Part shown: one piece after another, positions 32,911-43,630 of the stretch | How the letters are laid out: every line of letters begins with the position of its first letter | Position numbering within the stretch: position 1 is the stretch's first letter | Source of the DNA: Clostridia bacterium | GTDB taxonomy: Bacteria; Bacillota; Clostridia; Christensenellales; Borkfalkiaceae | Reading direction: 5' to 3' | Assembly: GCA_017545865.1 (NCBI GenBank) | Contig: JAFWXO010000020.1 | Location: 1 to 64,000, forward strand | DNA: 64,000 nt | Translations under genes and position numbers: made by a program | The notes under the pieces: model-generated | Databases searched by the model: none | Told to the model about the DNA's origin: nothing | Seen by the model: the letters and a program-made list of their open reading frames with translations, nothing else

Positions 32911-33763
32911 GCGATATAGCGACTATAAAGAGATTTTTGAAAATGAACTTAAATCTCGCATAGAAACGATAAATTCTTCAAATCAAACGTTAAAAGACGC
33001 TATGGTTTATAGTCTTACCGTTGGCGGTAAGAGAATTAGGCCTGTTATTATGCTTGCCGTTGCGGAAGTTTTGTGCGTTGATTTCAACAAGGTTTTGCCG
33101 TTTGCGGTTGCGCTTGAGTGTATTCACACCTATTCGCTTATACACGACGATTTGCCCGCAATGGATAACGACGATTTGCGCCGTGGTAAACCCACCAACC
33201 ACAAAGTTTTTGGCGAGGCTATGGCGATTTTAGCAGGTGACGCACTCTTAAATTACGCTTACGAGATTGTTTTGCGCTCTATAACCGACAATAATTCTTT
33301 ATCGGCTGGTAGGCTTTTAGCCCTATACGCTGGCGCTTTTGGTATGGTTGGCGGACAAGCGCTTGATATTTTATCAGAAAACGAGTTAAAAAGTGAAGCA
33401 ACGCTCTATAAAATTCACGAAAATAAAACGGGTAGGCTTTTATTAGCGTCAACCTTAATTCCAAGTTGTTTATGCGGAAATGAAGGGTTTGATAAACTTT
33501 CTCAGTACGGAAAGAATTTAGGCTTGCTTTTCCAAGTGACTGACGATATTTTAGACGTAACGTCTTCAGTTGACAAACTTGGCAAAACCATCAATAAAGA
33601 CGCAAACGAAAATAAGCTTACTTTCGTTACGTTATACGGGCTTGACGGCGCTAAAAAATACGCAAAAGAGTATTACGAAAAGGCAAAACTTGCGATTTGT
33701 GATTTTGAAGAAAACGAATTTTTAATCGGGCTTTTAGATTTTATTATCGGCAGAGATCATTGA
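32897..33763 (+). CDS. ispA: Polyprenyl (farnesyl) diphosphate synthase
   Basis: Chain-elongating prenyltransferase of 288 residues that condenses isopentenyl diphosphate with allylic diphosphates. The first aspartate-rich motif is HDDLPAMDNDDLRRGKPT and the second is FQVTDDILDVT, as in bacterial farnesyl/geranylgeranyl diphosphate synthases. GGKRIRPVIML is the isopentenyl diphosphate-binding region. ATG 32897 lies after AGGAG within the end of folD. It uses the products of dxs and ispH, encoded elsewhere in the window. Confidence 0.95.
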   Translation: MNFNKRYSDYKEIFENELKSRIETINSSNQTLKDAMVYSLTVGGKRIRPVIMLAVAEVLCVDFNKVLPFAVALECIHTYSLIHDDLPAMDNDDLRRGKPTNHKVFGEAMAILAGDALLNYAYEIVLRSITDNNSLSAGRLLALYAGAFGMVGGQALDILSENELKSEATLYKIHENKTGRLLLASTLIPSCLCGNEGFDKLSQYGKNLGLLFQVTDDILDVTSSVDKLGKTINKDANENKLTFVTLYGLDGAKKYAKEYYEKAKLAICDFEENEFLIGLLDFIIGRDH

Positions 33764-33764
33764 T

Positions 33765-34532
33765 ATGAGGTTGGATGCATTACTTTGTAAAGAAGGGTTG
33801 TTTCCTTCGAGAAATAAATCCGCTCAGGCGATAAACGAAGGCGGAGTTTTGTATCGTGGAAAGATTGCAAAACCTTCGTTAGACGTTGAAGATTTATCTG
33901 AAGTTACCATTCTTGACCGTAAAGACGCTTTTGTATCAAACGGTGGTTATAAACTTAAAAAGGCTCTTGATGATTTTGGATATAATCCAAGTGGGTTAAC
34001 GTTTGCCGATATAGGCGCGTCAAACGGTGGATTTACCGATTGCCTTTTAAAGAGTGGAGCAAAGAAAGTTTACGCGGTTGACGTTGGCGAAACTCAGCTT
34101 GAACAAGTTTTACTTTGCGATAGCAGGGTTATCGTTAAAGATAATCAAAACGCTCGGTTTTTAACTGAAGAAACGCTTGGAGAACGAGTTGACGGCGTTA
34201 CCGTTGACGTGAGTTTTATCTCGGTTACTTATATTTTAGAAGGCATCAAAAACGTTTTAAAAGACGGTGCGGTAGCTTTAATACTTATTAAACCGCAGTT
34301 TGAGTGCGGTAAAGAATATCTCGGCAATAGCGGGATAGTTAAAAATGAACGCGCAAGGCATTTAGCCATTAAAAAAGTTTACGAAGCGTGCTTAAATGTT
34401 GGGCTTTTCGCCGTGGATATAACCACTGCGCCCATTAGAGAAAAGAAAAACGTTGAATACGTTATAATGCTTAAAAACTCCGATAAAAACGGGCTTTTGA
34501 GCATAGAGGACGTTATAAATAAAATTAGGTGA
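33765..34532 (+). CDS. tlyA: TlyA-family rRNA 2'-O-methyltransferase
   Basis: 255-residue protein with an N-terminal S4 RNA-binding domain (about 1-62, beginning MRLDALLCKEGL) and a FtsJ-like methyltransferase domain. SAM motif I is FADIGASNGGFTDCLL. The pair YAVDVGETQLE and VDVSFISVTYIL continues the fold. Homologues methylate ribose in 16S and 23S rRNA and some also act as hemolysins. Its place between ispA and nadK is typical of Clostridia. One base separates it from the ispA stop. Confidence 0.94.
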   Translation: MRLDALLCKEGLFPSRNKSAQAINEGGVLYRGKIAKPSLDVEDLSEVTILDRKDAFVSNGGYKLKKALDDFGYNPSGLTFADIGASNGGFTDCLLKSGAKKVYAVDVGETQLEQVLLCDSRVIVKDNQNARFLTEETLGERVDGVTVDVSFISVTYILEGIKNVLKDGAVALILIKPQFECGKEYLGNSGIVKNERARHLAIKKVYEACLNVGLFAVDITTAPIREKKNVEYVIMLKNSDKNGLLSIEDVINKIR

Positions 34533-34536
34533 AATT

Positions 34537-35346
34537 ATGAAAGTAGGAATTTTTATCAATACCACGAAAAGTGAAGCAAACACAACTGCGAGCGCTTTTG
34601 GTAAAGCGCTTATGGATAACGGCATCAACTATAAAATCGTAAATCTTAAAGAAGACTGCAAAGACGTTGACGTTATTGCGGTTTTCGGTGGTGATGGAAC
34701 TATTTTAAGAGTTGTTGAATACGCTTTTGAATACGATATTCCCATTTTAGCGGTTAATATCGGCACGGTAGGGTTCTTAAGTTGCGTTGAGGCAAACGAA
34801 CTTGAAAAAGCCGTTGAGCTTATTAAAAACGGCAAAGACTACGATAAGCGTTCAGTAATGAAGGTGGTTGTTGGCGATAAGAAGTATTACGCGCTCAACG
34901 AAGCGCTCGTTCAAAGATGTTCGCAAGACGTTTCTATGAACGAAGTTGCAAAACTTTCTCTTACCATCGGCAACTGTTTCGTTGACAAATACTTTGCTGA
35001 CGGTATTATTTTGAGTACGCCAACTGGTTCAACTGCATATTCGTTATCTTGCGGTGGCTCTATTATGACTCCCGACCTAAACGCGTTTATCGCAACGCCC
35101 GTTTGCGCGCACTCCTTGCATAGCCGTCCTATAGTATATTCCGATTCAAGCGTTGCTAAGGTTAAGATACTTGACAATTCTTCTAAATGCGCTTTATACG
35201 TTGACGGTAAGTTCGTTAAGAACTTAAAAAAGACTGACGTTGTTGAAGTTTCAAGAAGTAGAAAAATGATCAAATTCTTTAAAACTCAAGACAATTTCTT
35301 TGAAAAACTTTTGATTAAACTTAACAAGTGGAGCGAAACTAAATAA
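34537..35346 (+). CDS. nadK: NAD kinase
   Basis: Phosphorylates NAD to NADP using ATP or polyphosphate. 269 residues. The GGDG motif is in VFGGDGTILRVVE, with the second conserved region NIGTVGFLS and the substrate-binding block DGIILSTPTGSTAYSLSCGG. Start follows the tlyA stop by four bases; the stop TAA overlaps the ATG of argR (TAATG). Confidence 0.97.
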   Translation: MKVGIFINTTKSEANTTASAFGKALMDNGINYKIVNLKEDCKDVDVIAVFGGDGTILRVVEYAFEYDIPILAVNIGTVGFLSCVEANELEKAVELIKNGKDYDKRSVMKVVVGDKKYYALNEALVQRCSQDVSMNEVAKLSLTIGNCFVDKYFADGIILSTPTGSTAYSLSCGGSIMTPDLNAFIATPVCAHSLHSRPIVYSDSSVAKVKILDNSSKCALYVDGKFVKNLKKTDVVEVSRSRKMIKFFKTQDNFFEKLLIKLNKWSETK

Positions 35347-35801
35347 TGTCAATATACAAACGTCGCGAAAGAATTAAACAGATTATTGAAGAAACCGAAG
35401 TTAACACTCAAGGCGAACTTGCAAGAATTTTATCGCTTGAAGGTTATTCAGTAACTCAAGCAACTGTTTCAAGAGATATTAAAGAACTTGGTTTAATTAA
35501 AGAAAAGGGCAAGGTTTTAAATTATAGATACGCCCTTCCTGACGGGCTTAAAAAGGTTTCAGAAGATAAGGTTATTCATCTTCTTAAAACTTTTGTTATT
35601 TCCGTTTCGGTTGCCAAAAATTTAATCGTTGTAAAAACGCTTGAAGGTCACGGATCTGCGTGTGGTATGGCGATTGATAAACTCTCGTTAAAAGGCGTTC
35701 TCGGTTCAATTGCGGGCGATGATACCTTGCTTATCGTTGCCGAAAGTGATGAGAGCGCAAAATTTGCTGAACAAACGATAAAAGGTACGCTAAAAGTATG
35801 A
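35346..35801 (+). CDS. argR: Arginine repressor
   Basis: Arginine-responsive regulator of 151 residues. The N-terminal winged helix spans about 1-70, with the recognition region SVTQATVSRDIKELGL. The C-terminal hexamerisation and arginine-binding domain ends in GSIAGDDTLLIV, which carries the paired Asp that bind arginine. Its location just before recN is conserved in Firmicutes. The stop overlaps the recN start (ATGA). Confidence 0.96.
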   Translation: MSIYKRRERIKQIIEETEVNTQGELARILSLEGYSVTQATVSRDIKELGLIKEKGKVLNYRYALPDGLKKVSEDKVIHLLKTFVISVSVAKNLIVVKTLEGHGSACGMAIDKLSLKGVLGSIAGDDTLLIVAESDESAKFAEQTIKGTLKV

Positions 35802-37474
35802 TAAAAAGTATTCGCATACAAAATATCGCCCTTATTGAACTTGCTGAAATTGATTTTTTTGGTGGGCTTAACGTGTTGTCAGGGGAAACTGGCGCAGGTA
35901 AAACGGTGATTATAAACGCGATAAATTTTTCTCTCGGAGCAAAAGCGGATAAAACGCTTATACGCTACGGCGAGAGTTTTTGTCAAACGGAAATTTGTTT
36001 TTGCGAATTAACTGACTATACTAAAGAACTTTTAACCGAATACGATATTGAGTTTGACGATGAGATTATCGTTAAGCGCAAGCTTACCGTTGAAGGTAGG
36101 TCGGATATTAGGGTAAACGGAACGTCGGTTACCTTAACAATGCTTAAAAAACTCACGTTATCTCTTTGTGATATTTACGGGCAAAGCGAGCATTATTCCT
36201 TGCTAAGCGCTTCTAATCAATTAAAAGTTTTAGATTCGTTTATAGGTAACGATATTGAACTTTTAAAACAAAAAACGCTCCCTGAACTTGAAACCATTAA
36301 AAAATCTACCGCTATTTTAGAGCAAAACGGTGGTGACGAGCGTTCAAGGGCTATCCGTATGGACGTTTTGTCCTATCAAATTCAAGAAATTGAAAAGGCG
36401 GAGCTTTACGACGGGGAAGAAGATGAACTCCTTGAAAAAAGTAAAGTTTTTAAAAATGCTCAAAAGATAGGCGAGAGTTTATCGGTATTAAACTCGGCAA
36501 TAGTGGAAGACGGTGGCGTTTCGGATATTTTATCAACCGCTCTTTCAAAGCTATCGCAGATAACTGATTTTTCAAAAGACTATCAAGACGTTTACGATAG
36601 GTTATATTCCTTAAAAGCCGAAGCGGAAGACTTGGGTTACGTTTCTGAAGATTTGCTTTCAAATATAGATTTTAACGAAGAAGAAAAGGTTAGAATTGAA
36701 GAGCGTTTAGACCTTATAAAACAGATGAAACGCAAGTATGGAAACACCTATGATGAGATAATGGAATTTTATCAAAAATCGCAGGAAGAATACGAAAATT
36801 TGCAAAATTTTGAAACGCTATCTAAAGAGTGTGAAAAGGCTATTTTACAAGCAAAAACTAACCTTAACAATATCTATAACGATATGTTTAATTTAAGGAG
36901 TTTAAGCGCAGTTAAATTTTCAAGCCTTGTTGAAGATGAACTTTCAACGCTCGGTATGAAAAGCGCAAAGTTTAGCGTTTTAGTATCTCGAAAAGACGGC
37001 GAAGTTTTATCATCTAACGGCGATAGTGAAGTTGAGTTTTTATTTAGTGCAAACAAGGGCGAACCGCTTAAGAATATGACTAAGATTATAAGCGGTGGCG
37101 AAATGAGCAGATTTATGCTTTCGCTTAAAATCGTTTCAAGCGAACTTGGTGGAACTTACGTTTTTGACGAGATTGACGCTGGTATTTCAGGCGAAGTTGC
37201 AAAAATCGTTGCTCAAAAGTTTGTTAAGCTTTCTAAAACGGCTCAAATTATTACAATTTCGCATTTACCGCAAATCGTATCTTACGGTGATAATAACTAT
37301 CTTATCAAAAAGATGGAAAACGGCGATAAAACTAACACAACGATTAAAAAGCTTGATGAAAATGGTAAAATAGAAGAAATCGTTCGTTTAACTGGCGGTG
37401 GAGATATAGAAGTTGCGCGCTTAAATGCAATTTCTTCAATCGCAACTGCAAACGAATATAAAAAGTCAATATAA
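35798..37474 (+). CDS. recN: DNA repair protein RecN
   Basis: SMC-like ATPase of 558 residues acting in double-strand break repair. Walker A is SGETGAGKTVI near residue 30. A coiled-coil region fills the middle (about 150-370). The C-terminal ABC signature is SGGEMSRFMLSLK and Walker B is TYVFDEIDAGISG. It is the last gene of the nusB-to-recN string and is followed by a hairpin terminator. Confidence 0.97.
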   Translation: MIKSIRIQNIALIELAEIDFFGGLNVLSGETGAGKTVIINAINFSLGAKADKTLIRYGESFCQTEICFCELTDYTKELLTEYDIEFDDEIIVKRKLTVEGRSDIRVNGTSVTLTMLKKLTLSLCDIYGQSEHYSLLSASNQLKVLDSFIGNDIELLKQKTLPELETIKKSTAILEQNGGDERSRAIRMDVLSYQIQEIEKAELYDGEEDELLEKSKVFKNAQKIGESLSVLNSAIVEDGGVSDILSTALSKLSQITDFSKDYQDVYDRLYSLKAEAEDLGYVSEDLLSNIDFNEEEKVRIEERLDLIKQMKRKYGNTYDEIMEFYQKSQEEYENLQNFETLSKECEKAILQAKTNLNNIYNDMFNLRSLSAVKFSSLVEDELSTLGMKSAKFSVLVSRKDGEVLSSNGDSEVEFLFSANKGEPLKNMTKIISGGEMSRFMLSLKIVSSELGGTYVFDEIDAGISGEVAKIVAQKFVKLSKTAQIITISHLPQIVSYGDNNYLIKKMENGDKTNTTIKKLDENGKIEEIVRLTGGGDIEVARLNAISSIATANEYKKSI

Positions 37475-37506
37475 AACGCTAAGTAAAAAACTTAGCGTTT
37501 TTTAAT
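37473..37506 (+). terminator. Intrinsic terminator of recN
   Basis: AAAACGCTAAG (37473-37483) pairs with CTTAGCGTTTT (37491-37501) with a 7-base A-rich loop and trailing T. It overlaps the recN stop codon. Confidence 0.88.
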
Positions 37507-37510
37507 ATTA

Positions 37511-37539
37511 AAAAAGCAACGCTTTTGGCGTTGCTTTTT
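37511..37539 (-). terminator. Intrinsic terminator of groEL
   Basis: AAAAAGCAACGC (37511-37522) pairs with GCGTTGCTTTTT (37528-37539). It lies just after the groEL stop on the minus strand and has T runs on both strands, so it can act in both directions. Confidence 0.88.
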
Positions 37540-37542
37540 ATC

Positions 37543-39180
<1,638 letters not shown>

Positions 39181-39465
39181 TTATTCAACGATTGCTAAAA
39201 TGTCGCTTTGTTTAATGATGGTAAATTCCTTACCGTCAACTTTAAATTGACTGCCAGCGTATTTTGCATATAAAACAACGTCGCCAACTTTAACTTGCAT
39301 AGTAATTTCCTTACCGTCTATAATTCCACCGGGGCCAACTGCAACAACGGTTGCCGTTTGTTGGCTTTCTTGAGATGCCGAAGGAAGAATAAAACCGGTT
39401 TTAGTGGTTTCTTCCTTATTGTTTTCAGTAACCACAACCTTATCGAATAACGGTTTAATATTCAT
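39181..39465 (-). CDS. groES: Co-chaperonin GroES
   Basis: 94-residue lid of the GroEL chamber. NIKPLFDKVVV begins the first strand, and GFILPSASQE lies in the mobile loop, with VLYAKYAGSQFKVDGKEFTIIKQSDILAIVE at the end. AAGGAG precedes the ATG. First gene of the operon, downstream of a near-consensus promoter and a CIRCE element. Confidence 0.98.
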   Translation of the reverse strand: MNIKPLFDKVVVTENNKEETTKTGFILPSASQESQQTATVVAVGPGGIIDGKEITMQVKVGDVVLYAKYAGSQFKVDGKEFTIIKQSDILAIVE

Positions 39466-39497
39466 AATTTAACTCCTTAAATTTATTTTTTAGTAAT

Positions 39498-39524
39498 TTA
39501 GCACTCTACAACTAAGACTGCTAA
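39498..39524 (-). promoter_or_regulatory. CIRCE operator (HrcA binding site)
   Basis: TTAGCACTC, nine bases, then GACTGCTAA matches the CIRCE inverted repeat with one changed base (GAGTGCTAA is the consensus second arm). It lies between the promoter and groES. HrcA repression is therefore expected; the hrcA gene is not in the window. Confidence 0.93.
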
Positions 39525-39528
39525 CTCT

Positions 39529-39556
39529 ATTATAGTCGTATAAATAATTTTGTCAA
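39529..39556 (-). promoter_or_regulatory. Consensus sigma-A promoter of groES-groEL
   Basis: On the minus strand TTGACA (39556-39551) and TATAAT (39534-39529) are separated by 16 bases. Both hexamers are perfect. The CIRCE element begins four bases downstream of the -10 box. Confidence 0.95.
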
Positions 39557-39622
39557 TAGAAATGCGCCAAAAAAAAGAAAAAATTTTGTTGAAAAGGGTG
39601 TTAATTAAAAAATAAAAATGTA

Positions 39623-39651
39623 TTGCAATAATGTTTATATTATGTTAAACT
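39623..39651 (+). promoter_or_regulatory. Sigma-A-type promoter of the deaminase operon
   Basis: TTGCAA (39623-39628) and TAAACT (39646-39651) are separated by 17 bases, with an extended -10 TG at 39643-39644. Transcription would begin near 39658, about 20 bases before the start codon. Confidence 0.75.
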
Positions 39652-39678
39652 ATATTATATATGAATATGGAGATAACT

Positions 39679-40128
39679 ATGAACAAATGGGATAAACGTT
39701 TCGCCGATATGGCAGATTTTATAGGCGAGTGGTCAAGTTGTTATCAAGACGGTAGGCACGTTGGCGCTGTTATCGTTAAAGATAATAGAATTTTAGCAAC
39801 GGGTTATAACGGCGCGCCTTCTGGGGTTGTTAGTTGTAAAGATAAAGGGGAATGTTTGAGAAAAAAACTCAATATTCCGTCCGGTACGCGCCAAGAAACT
39901 TGTTACGCCGTTCACGCAGAGCAAAACGCTATTTGCCAAGCGGCTAAAATGGGCATTTCGGTTGACGGTGCAACTATTTACGTTACTCATCAACCTTGCG
40001 CAATCTGTACGAAAATGATTATCAATTCGGGAATTAAAAGGGTTATTTATAAACACGGCTATCCCGATGAATTCTCCGTTGCGTTACTTAACGAGGCGGG
40101 CGTTGAACTTATTAAATTTGAAGAATAA
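39679..40128 (+). CDS. comEB: dCMP deaminase family protein
   Basis: 149-residue zinc-dependent deaminase that makes dUMP from dCMP. Zinc and catalytic residues are visible in HAEQNAI (His and Glu) and QPCAICTKM (two Cys). RHVGAVIVKDNRILATGYNGAPSG is the substrate region. I chose ATG 39679, which has GGAG six bases upstream, over the in-frame ATGs at 39661 and 39667 that would lie at the 5' end of the transcript. In Firmicutes this is named ComEB by homology, without evidence here for a competence role. Confidence 0.92.
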   Translation: MNKWDKRFADMADFIGEWSSCYQDGRHVGAVIVKDNRILATGYNGAPSGVVSCKDKGECLRKKLNIPSGTRQETCYAVHAEQNAICQAAKMGISVDGATIYVTHQPCAICTKMIINSGIKRVIYKHGYPDEFSVALLNEAGVELIKFEE

Positions 40129-40139
40129 GGAGAATTAAA

Positions 40140-40664
40140 ATGGAAAATAAAAATCCTATCGTAACGATTAAACTTAACGACGGTGGCGTTATCAAGGCTG
40201 AACTTTACCCTGAAATTGCTCCAAACACCGTTAACAACTTTATTTCTCTTATTAAAAAGGGTTATTATAACGGAATTTGTTTCCATAGAGTTATCCCGGG
40301 CTTTATGATTCAAGGCGGTTGCCCAAACGGTACGGGTACTGGCGGCCCTGGTTATTCAATTAAGGGCGAGTTTACTTCTAACGGCTTTAAAAACGACTTA
40401 AAGCACACCCGTGGCGTTCTTTCTATGGCAAGAACGATGATGCCTAATAGCGCAGGTTCTCAATTCTTCATTATGCATGAAGACAGCCCGCATTTAGACG
40501 GTCAATACGCATCGTTTGGTAAGGTTATTGAAGGCATTGAACAAGTTGATAAGATTGCCGAAACTAAAACTGACTGGCATGATAGACCTTACGATGATCA
40601 AATTATGAGTGAAGTAACCGTTGAAACTTTTGGCGTTGAATACGCTGAGCCTATTAAGGCTTAA
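40140..40664 (+). CDS. Peptidyl-prolyl cis-trans isomerase, cyclophilin type
   Basis: 174-residue cytoplasmic cyclophilin, without signal peptide. The active-site sequence includes FHRVIPGFMIQGGCPNGTG, with the catalytic Arg, and later AGSQFFIMHEDSPHLDGQYASFGKV. It catalyses proline isomerisation during protein folding. AAGGAG precedes the ATG and the gene lies 11 bases after the deaminase gene. Confidence 0.95.
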   Translation: MENKNPIVTIKLNDGGVIKAELYPEIAPNTVNNFISLIKKGYYNGICFHRVIPGFMIQGGCPNGTGTGGPGYSIKGEFTSNGFKNDLKHTRGVLSMARTMMPNSAGSQFFIMHEDSPHLDGQYASFGKVIEGIEQVDKIAETKTDWHDRPYDDQIMSEVTVETFGVEYAEPIKA

Positions 40665-40688
40665 TTTATTATAAAAGGATATTAAATT

Positions 40689-41231
40689 ATGATTTTAGCA
40701 AAGAACGAAATTATTTTAAACGAGTGGGATTACGCAACGTCTAATAAGTATAAGGCTCACACTCAACACACTTTAACCGTAACTAACAAGCGTTTAGTTT
40801 CAAGTGTTGCAAGCAAGCGTGGTGTTTCAAGGCGTGAAGTAGCAATTGAAGCTATTCAAAACATATCGCTTCGCCACGAAAAACCGTCAAAACGCGGTCC
40901 TATATTAAGAATTTTATTATCTTTGATAATAATAGGCGGTTGCGTAGCGTCTATAATTCTCTTTAAAAAGCCTTTCGTCTTGCCCGTTGCGTTATTTGTT
41001 TGCCTCTTAGGTTTGGGCATGTTTTTAGATGCTGTGCTTGATTTGAACCAAGGTTTCTTCTATATAGAACTATCAACTAATCAAGTTTCTGAAAACGCCG
41101 TTATGAGCGTTGGTTATGAAAAACTTAAACAAAGGCTTTACGCTAAACGCAAGTTTAGAATTAAAGTTGATAATGAAAACGCGCGCGATATTATTGAAAA
41201 ACTCGGCTCTTATATATTTGAACAAAAGTAA
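40689..41231 (+). CDS. PH-like domain membrane protein, hypothetical
   Basis: 180 residues. An N-terminal strand-rich region (about 1-60, with TLTVTNKRLVSSV and AIEAIQNISLRHE) resembles bacterial PH-like domains, where an 'LTxxRlv' strand is common. Two hydrophobic helices follow (about 72-92 and 95-115), then a second strand-rich region. No function can be assigned. AAAAGGAT precedes the ATG. It is the last gene of the unit and is followed by a bidirectional terminator. Confidence 0.75.
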   Translation: MILAKNEIILNEWDYATSNKYKAHTQHTLTVTNKRLVSSVASKRGVSRREVAIEAIQNISLRHEKPSKRGPILRILLSLIIIGGCVASIILFKKPFVLPVALFVCLLGLGMFLDAVLDLNQGFFYIELSTNQVSENAVMSVGYEKLKQRLYAKRKFRIKVDNENARDIIEKLGSYIFEQK

Positions 41232-41234
41232 AAT

Positions 41235-41268
41235 AAAAATCTACGGATAGTTTCCGTAGATTTTTTTT
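41235..41268. terminator. Bidirectional terminator between convergent operons
   Basis: AAAAATCTACGGA (41235-41247) pairs with TCCGTAGATTTTT (41253-41265), with T-rich runs on both strands. It separates the PH-like gene from the dnaI-like gene, which ends at 41270 on the minus strand. Confidence 0.9.
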
Positions 41269-41269
41269 G

Positions 41270-42181
41270 TTATTTAATTCTAAAATCTTCCGATATAAAG
41301 GGAACGTAAAGCGATTTTGACTTGTCAAGTATTCTTGACGTAAAGCGTTCGTTATAGCGCTCGGAGAGTTCTAAGTCGTTAAGGTTAGTGGTAATAATCA
41401 AATGCTTTCCCTTTTCAATTCTATTTGAAACGAGTGATAATAAATATTCAACCGTAACGTTTTTATATATGGGTTCAGTTCCTAAATCGTCGATAATAAG
41501 TAGGTCAGCTTCGGACAAAACGTCGTAAATAAGGTTTCTATCAACTTCTGACGTGTGCATCTTGATAAAGATTGAATTGAGCTCCGTTGAAGTTAGAAAA
41601 AGCGCGATATAACCGCGTTTTTTAACGCTACTAAGCACACACTTTGCAAGTTCTGTTTTGCCAGTTCCAACGTTGCCTAAAAAGATTAGGTTGTTAATTT
41701 GCGTGTTAGGGAAATTATCTGCATAGTTTTTAATAACCTTAAACTGTTTAATAAGCGCAGGGCTTTGAATTAACTTTGAAAAATCTCCGCCTTTAACTTC
41801 GTTAACGCCAAGGCTTTCTAATGCAAAGTTAGTTAAATATTTATAATAACACTTGCAACGCTTTCCGTTTAAAATACCCGTATCTTTGCAAAGGTTACAC
41901 TCGTATTTAACGGGCGCTAAGGGGAGAGAATTTTTAAGGGTTTCAATCATTTTTTTATAAACTTCAACTTCGGTTGAAAGTTTTTTGATTTGATCGTTAT
42001 CTTCTAAATATTCAGCCTTAGCAAGCAAAAACTTAACTTCGCCAAGTTTGTTTTCAAGTGAAACGTATTCGTCGTTTGCGCTCAAAATCTCGTCGTTATA
42101 ACGTTTAACGGCGTATTTTTCGGCTTTAAGGTCGAAATATTTATTATTAACTTTATCAATTAAAATCTTAGATTTTATCAT
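41270..42181 (-). CDS. dnaI: Helicase loader, DnaI/DnaC-like AAA+ ATPase
   Basis: 303-residue AAA+ protein that loads the replicative helicase. Residues 1-110 form a coiled-coil and zinc-binding region (CNLCKDTGILNGKRCKC). Walker A is GNVGTGKTELAK and Walker B is LLIIDDLGTEP, followed by a sensor ITTNLN. AAGGTG precedes the start. It lies immediately downstream of the DnaD-domain gene and its helicase partner DnaB is encoded at 48.7 kb. The symbol is by analogy to B. subtilis. Confidence 0.9.
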   Translation of the reverse strand: MIKSKILIDKVNNKYFDLKAEKYAVKRYNDEILSANDEYVSLENKLGEVKFLLAKAEYLEDNDQIKKLSTEVEVYKKMIETLKNSLPLAPVKYECNLCKDTGILNGKRCKCYYKYLTNFALESLGVNEVKGGDFSKLIQSPALIKQFKVIKNYADNFPNTQINNLIFLGNVGTGKTELAKCVLSSVKKRGYIALFLTSTELNSIFIKMHTSEVDRNLIYDVLSEADLLIIDDLGTEPIYKNVTVEYLLSLVSNRIEKGKHLIITTNLNDLELSERYNERFTSRILDKSKSLYVPFISEDFRIK

Positions 42182-42183
42182 TA

Positions 42184-43617
42184 TTACACCTTAAAGTCTT
42201 CAAAGCGCTTTAAAAGATCGTCAAGATTGCTTTGAGTGTATTTTCTTTCGTTTTCAAAATGAACGGTTTTAGAAGGCGATTGCTTGGTTTGAACGGGTTG
42301 AGATTCAATTTCTTTTACCGTGAAGATATTTGCGCTTTTCCAATTTGATAAAACGCTATTCATATATGCGATAGGGTTAGCAGTGTGGGCGGAACGCTTT
42401 GCCGCTTCTAAAATCATATCGTCGGTAAAGTTCCAGTTTCGCCAGTTTTCAAGATTTTCTCTATCCCAAGCGTTCGGTTTACGAGATGCGCCCGCGTAAG
42501 AGAGAAATTTCTCGATAAATTCGTCGTTTTTATTGTGCCTTTCGATATATAAAGTTATGCTTTGAACGGTGATCAAGCCGAGTTTATAGAGTTTTAAAAC
42601 GGTTTCGTTCATAAGTTCAAACGTGCGCTTGTTTTTTCTAAAACAATAGTCGGCGATAAATAAAAGGGTGTTACCGTCAAAACCCATTGCGCGCCAAGGC
42701 GAAACGTAAGTTGCTAAAACGTTATCTAAAACTTCAATATAAAGCCCAAGTTTTTTTGAGATTTCAAGGCAAAGATCGAAAAGTTCCTTCTTGGTTGCAA
42801 AGTAAGATTTTGCATCTTCAATAGTGAAAATTTTATTAGAATAGAGTTCTTCGATGGTTTTATCAAGTTTTTTAATCGTTTTGCACTTGGTTGTTTTTAT
42901 AATTTCAAGTATAAAAGAGTGCTCGTAGTCAAGTTTTTCAGTCCAGTGCTTATATAATTGCATATCTTCAATTTCGGGCATTTTAGTTGTTTTTAAAGCC
43001 TTTAAAACTTCTGAAAGTTCGCCTGAAGATACGAAATATCCGTTGAGTTCATCGTTGATAAGTTCAACGGTTGTAATTCCGCGAGAAATGAAATCTTTTG
43101 TAACGGATAGGATATATTTATATCCTATATTGTCACCTTTAAGCCCTGCGCAGTATTTAATAATTATAAGCAAAGCGTCGGGTTTTAAAGAGGTGTTTTC
43201 CATTAAATTGAAATATTCGTTATATTCCGTTACGGAAATCATACGCCCCGTGATAATTGATTGAACGGATTTTGAAAACTCCTCGTATTTTTCGGGATTA
43301 AATCTTCTGTATTTTGAAGTTGACTCGTTAAGAGGGTAGTAATGAACTGCAAACGGCGTTTCTGAAACGATAGATAAAACACCGTATTCATCCCAATACT
43401 TAAAGCAATCGATAACTTCGCTTTGCTCTAAATTTAAAACTTCTGAAAAGGCGGGTAAGTCAAGTGAGAATTCTGAATTTTGACACAGGTAAAGACCGTA
43501 AAGATAAACTTTTACGGCTTGATCGGGTGCGTCTGGCAGATAGTTTTGAATAAATTGATTATCAAGTATTGTTTTACCAGATTTACTATTTTCTTTTGAG
43601 AAAGTACAAAACGACAT
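42184..43617 (-). CDS. DnaD-domain replication initiation protein
   Basis: 477 residues. The N-terminal winged-helix region (about 1-110) resembles the DnaD N-terminus. Two DnaD-like helical C-domains occur, ending with NWKSANIFTVKEIE and the AYMNSVLSNW motif that resembles the YxxxIxxxW signature. It is longer than B. subtilis DnaD (232 residues), closer to DnaB-like initiators. It probably brings the helicase loader to the origin or to restart forks. The start codon overlaps the left arm of a 15-base inverted repeat. Confidence 0.88.
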   Translation of the reverse strand: MSFCTFSKENSKSGKTILDNQFIQNYLPDAPDQAVKVYLYGLYLCQNSEFSLDLPAFSEVLNLEQSEVIDCFKYWDEYGVLSIVSETPFAVHYYPLNESTSKYRRFNPEKYEEFSKSVQSIITGRMISVTEYNEYFNLMENTSLKPDALLIIIKYCAGLKGDNIGYKYILSVTKDFISRGITTVELINDELNGYFVSSGELSEVLKALKTTKMPEIEDMQLYKHWTEKLDYEHSFILEIIKTTKCKTIKKLDKTIEELYSNKIFTIEDAKSYFATKKELFDLCLEISKKLGLYIEVLDNVLATYVSPWRAMGFDGNTLLFIADYCFRKNKRTFELMNETVLKLYKLGLITVQSITLYIERHNKNDEFIEKFLSYAGASRKPNAWDRENLENWRNWNFTDDMILEAAKRSAHTANPIAYMNSVLSNWKSANIFTVKEIESQPVQTKQSPSKTVHFENERKYTQSNLDDLLKRFEDFKV

Positions 43618-43630
43618 AATACACCAAATT
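43616..43630 (-). repeat. Left arm of a 15-base inverted repeat
   Basis: Read on the minus strand this is AATTTGGTGTATTAT. It matches 43910-43924 on the plus strand at 14 of 15 positions. The copy lies over the DnaD-like gene start. Confidence 0.5.

Noticed and set aside
39661-39684. Leaderless start at ATG 39661 for the dCMP deaminase gene
   Set aside because: The promoter would allow it, but an in-frame ATG 39679 has a proper Shine-Dalgarno sequence and begins the conserved protein.
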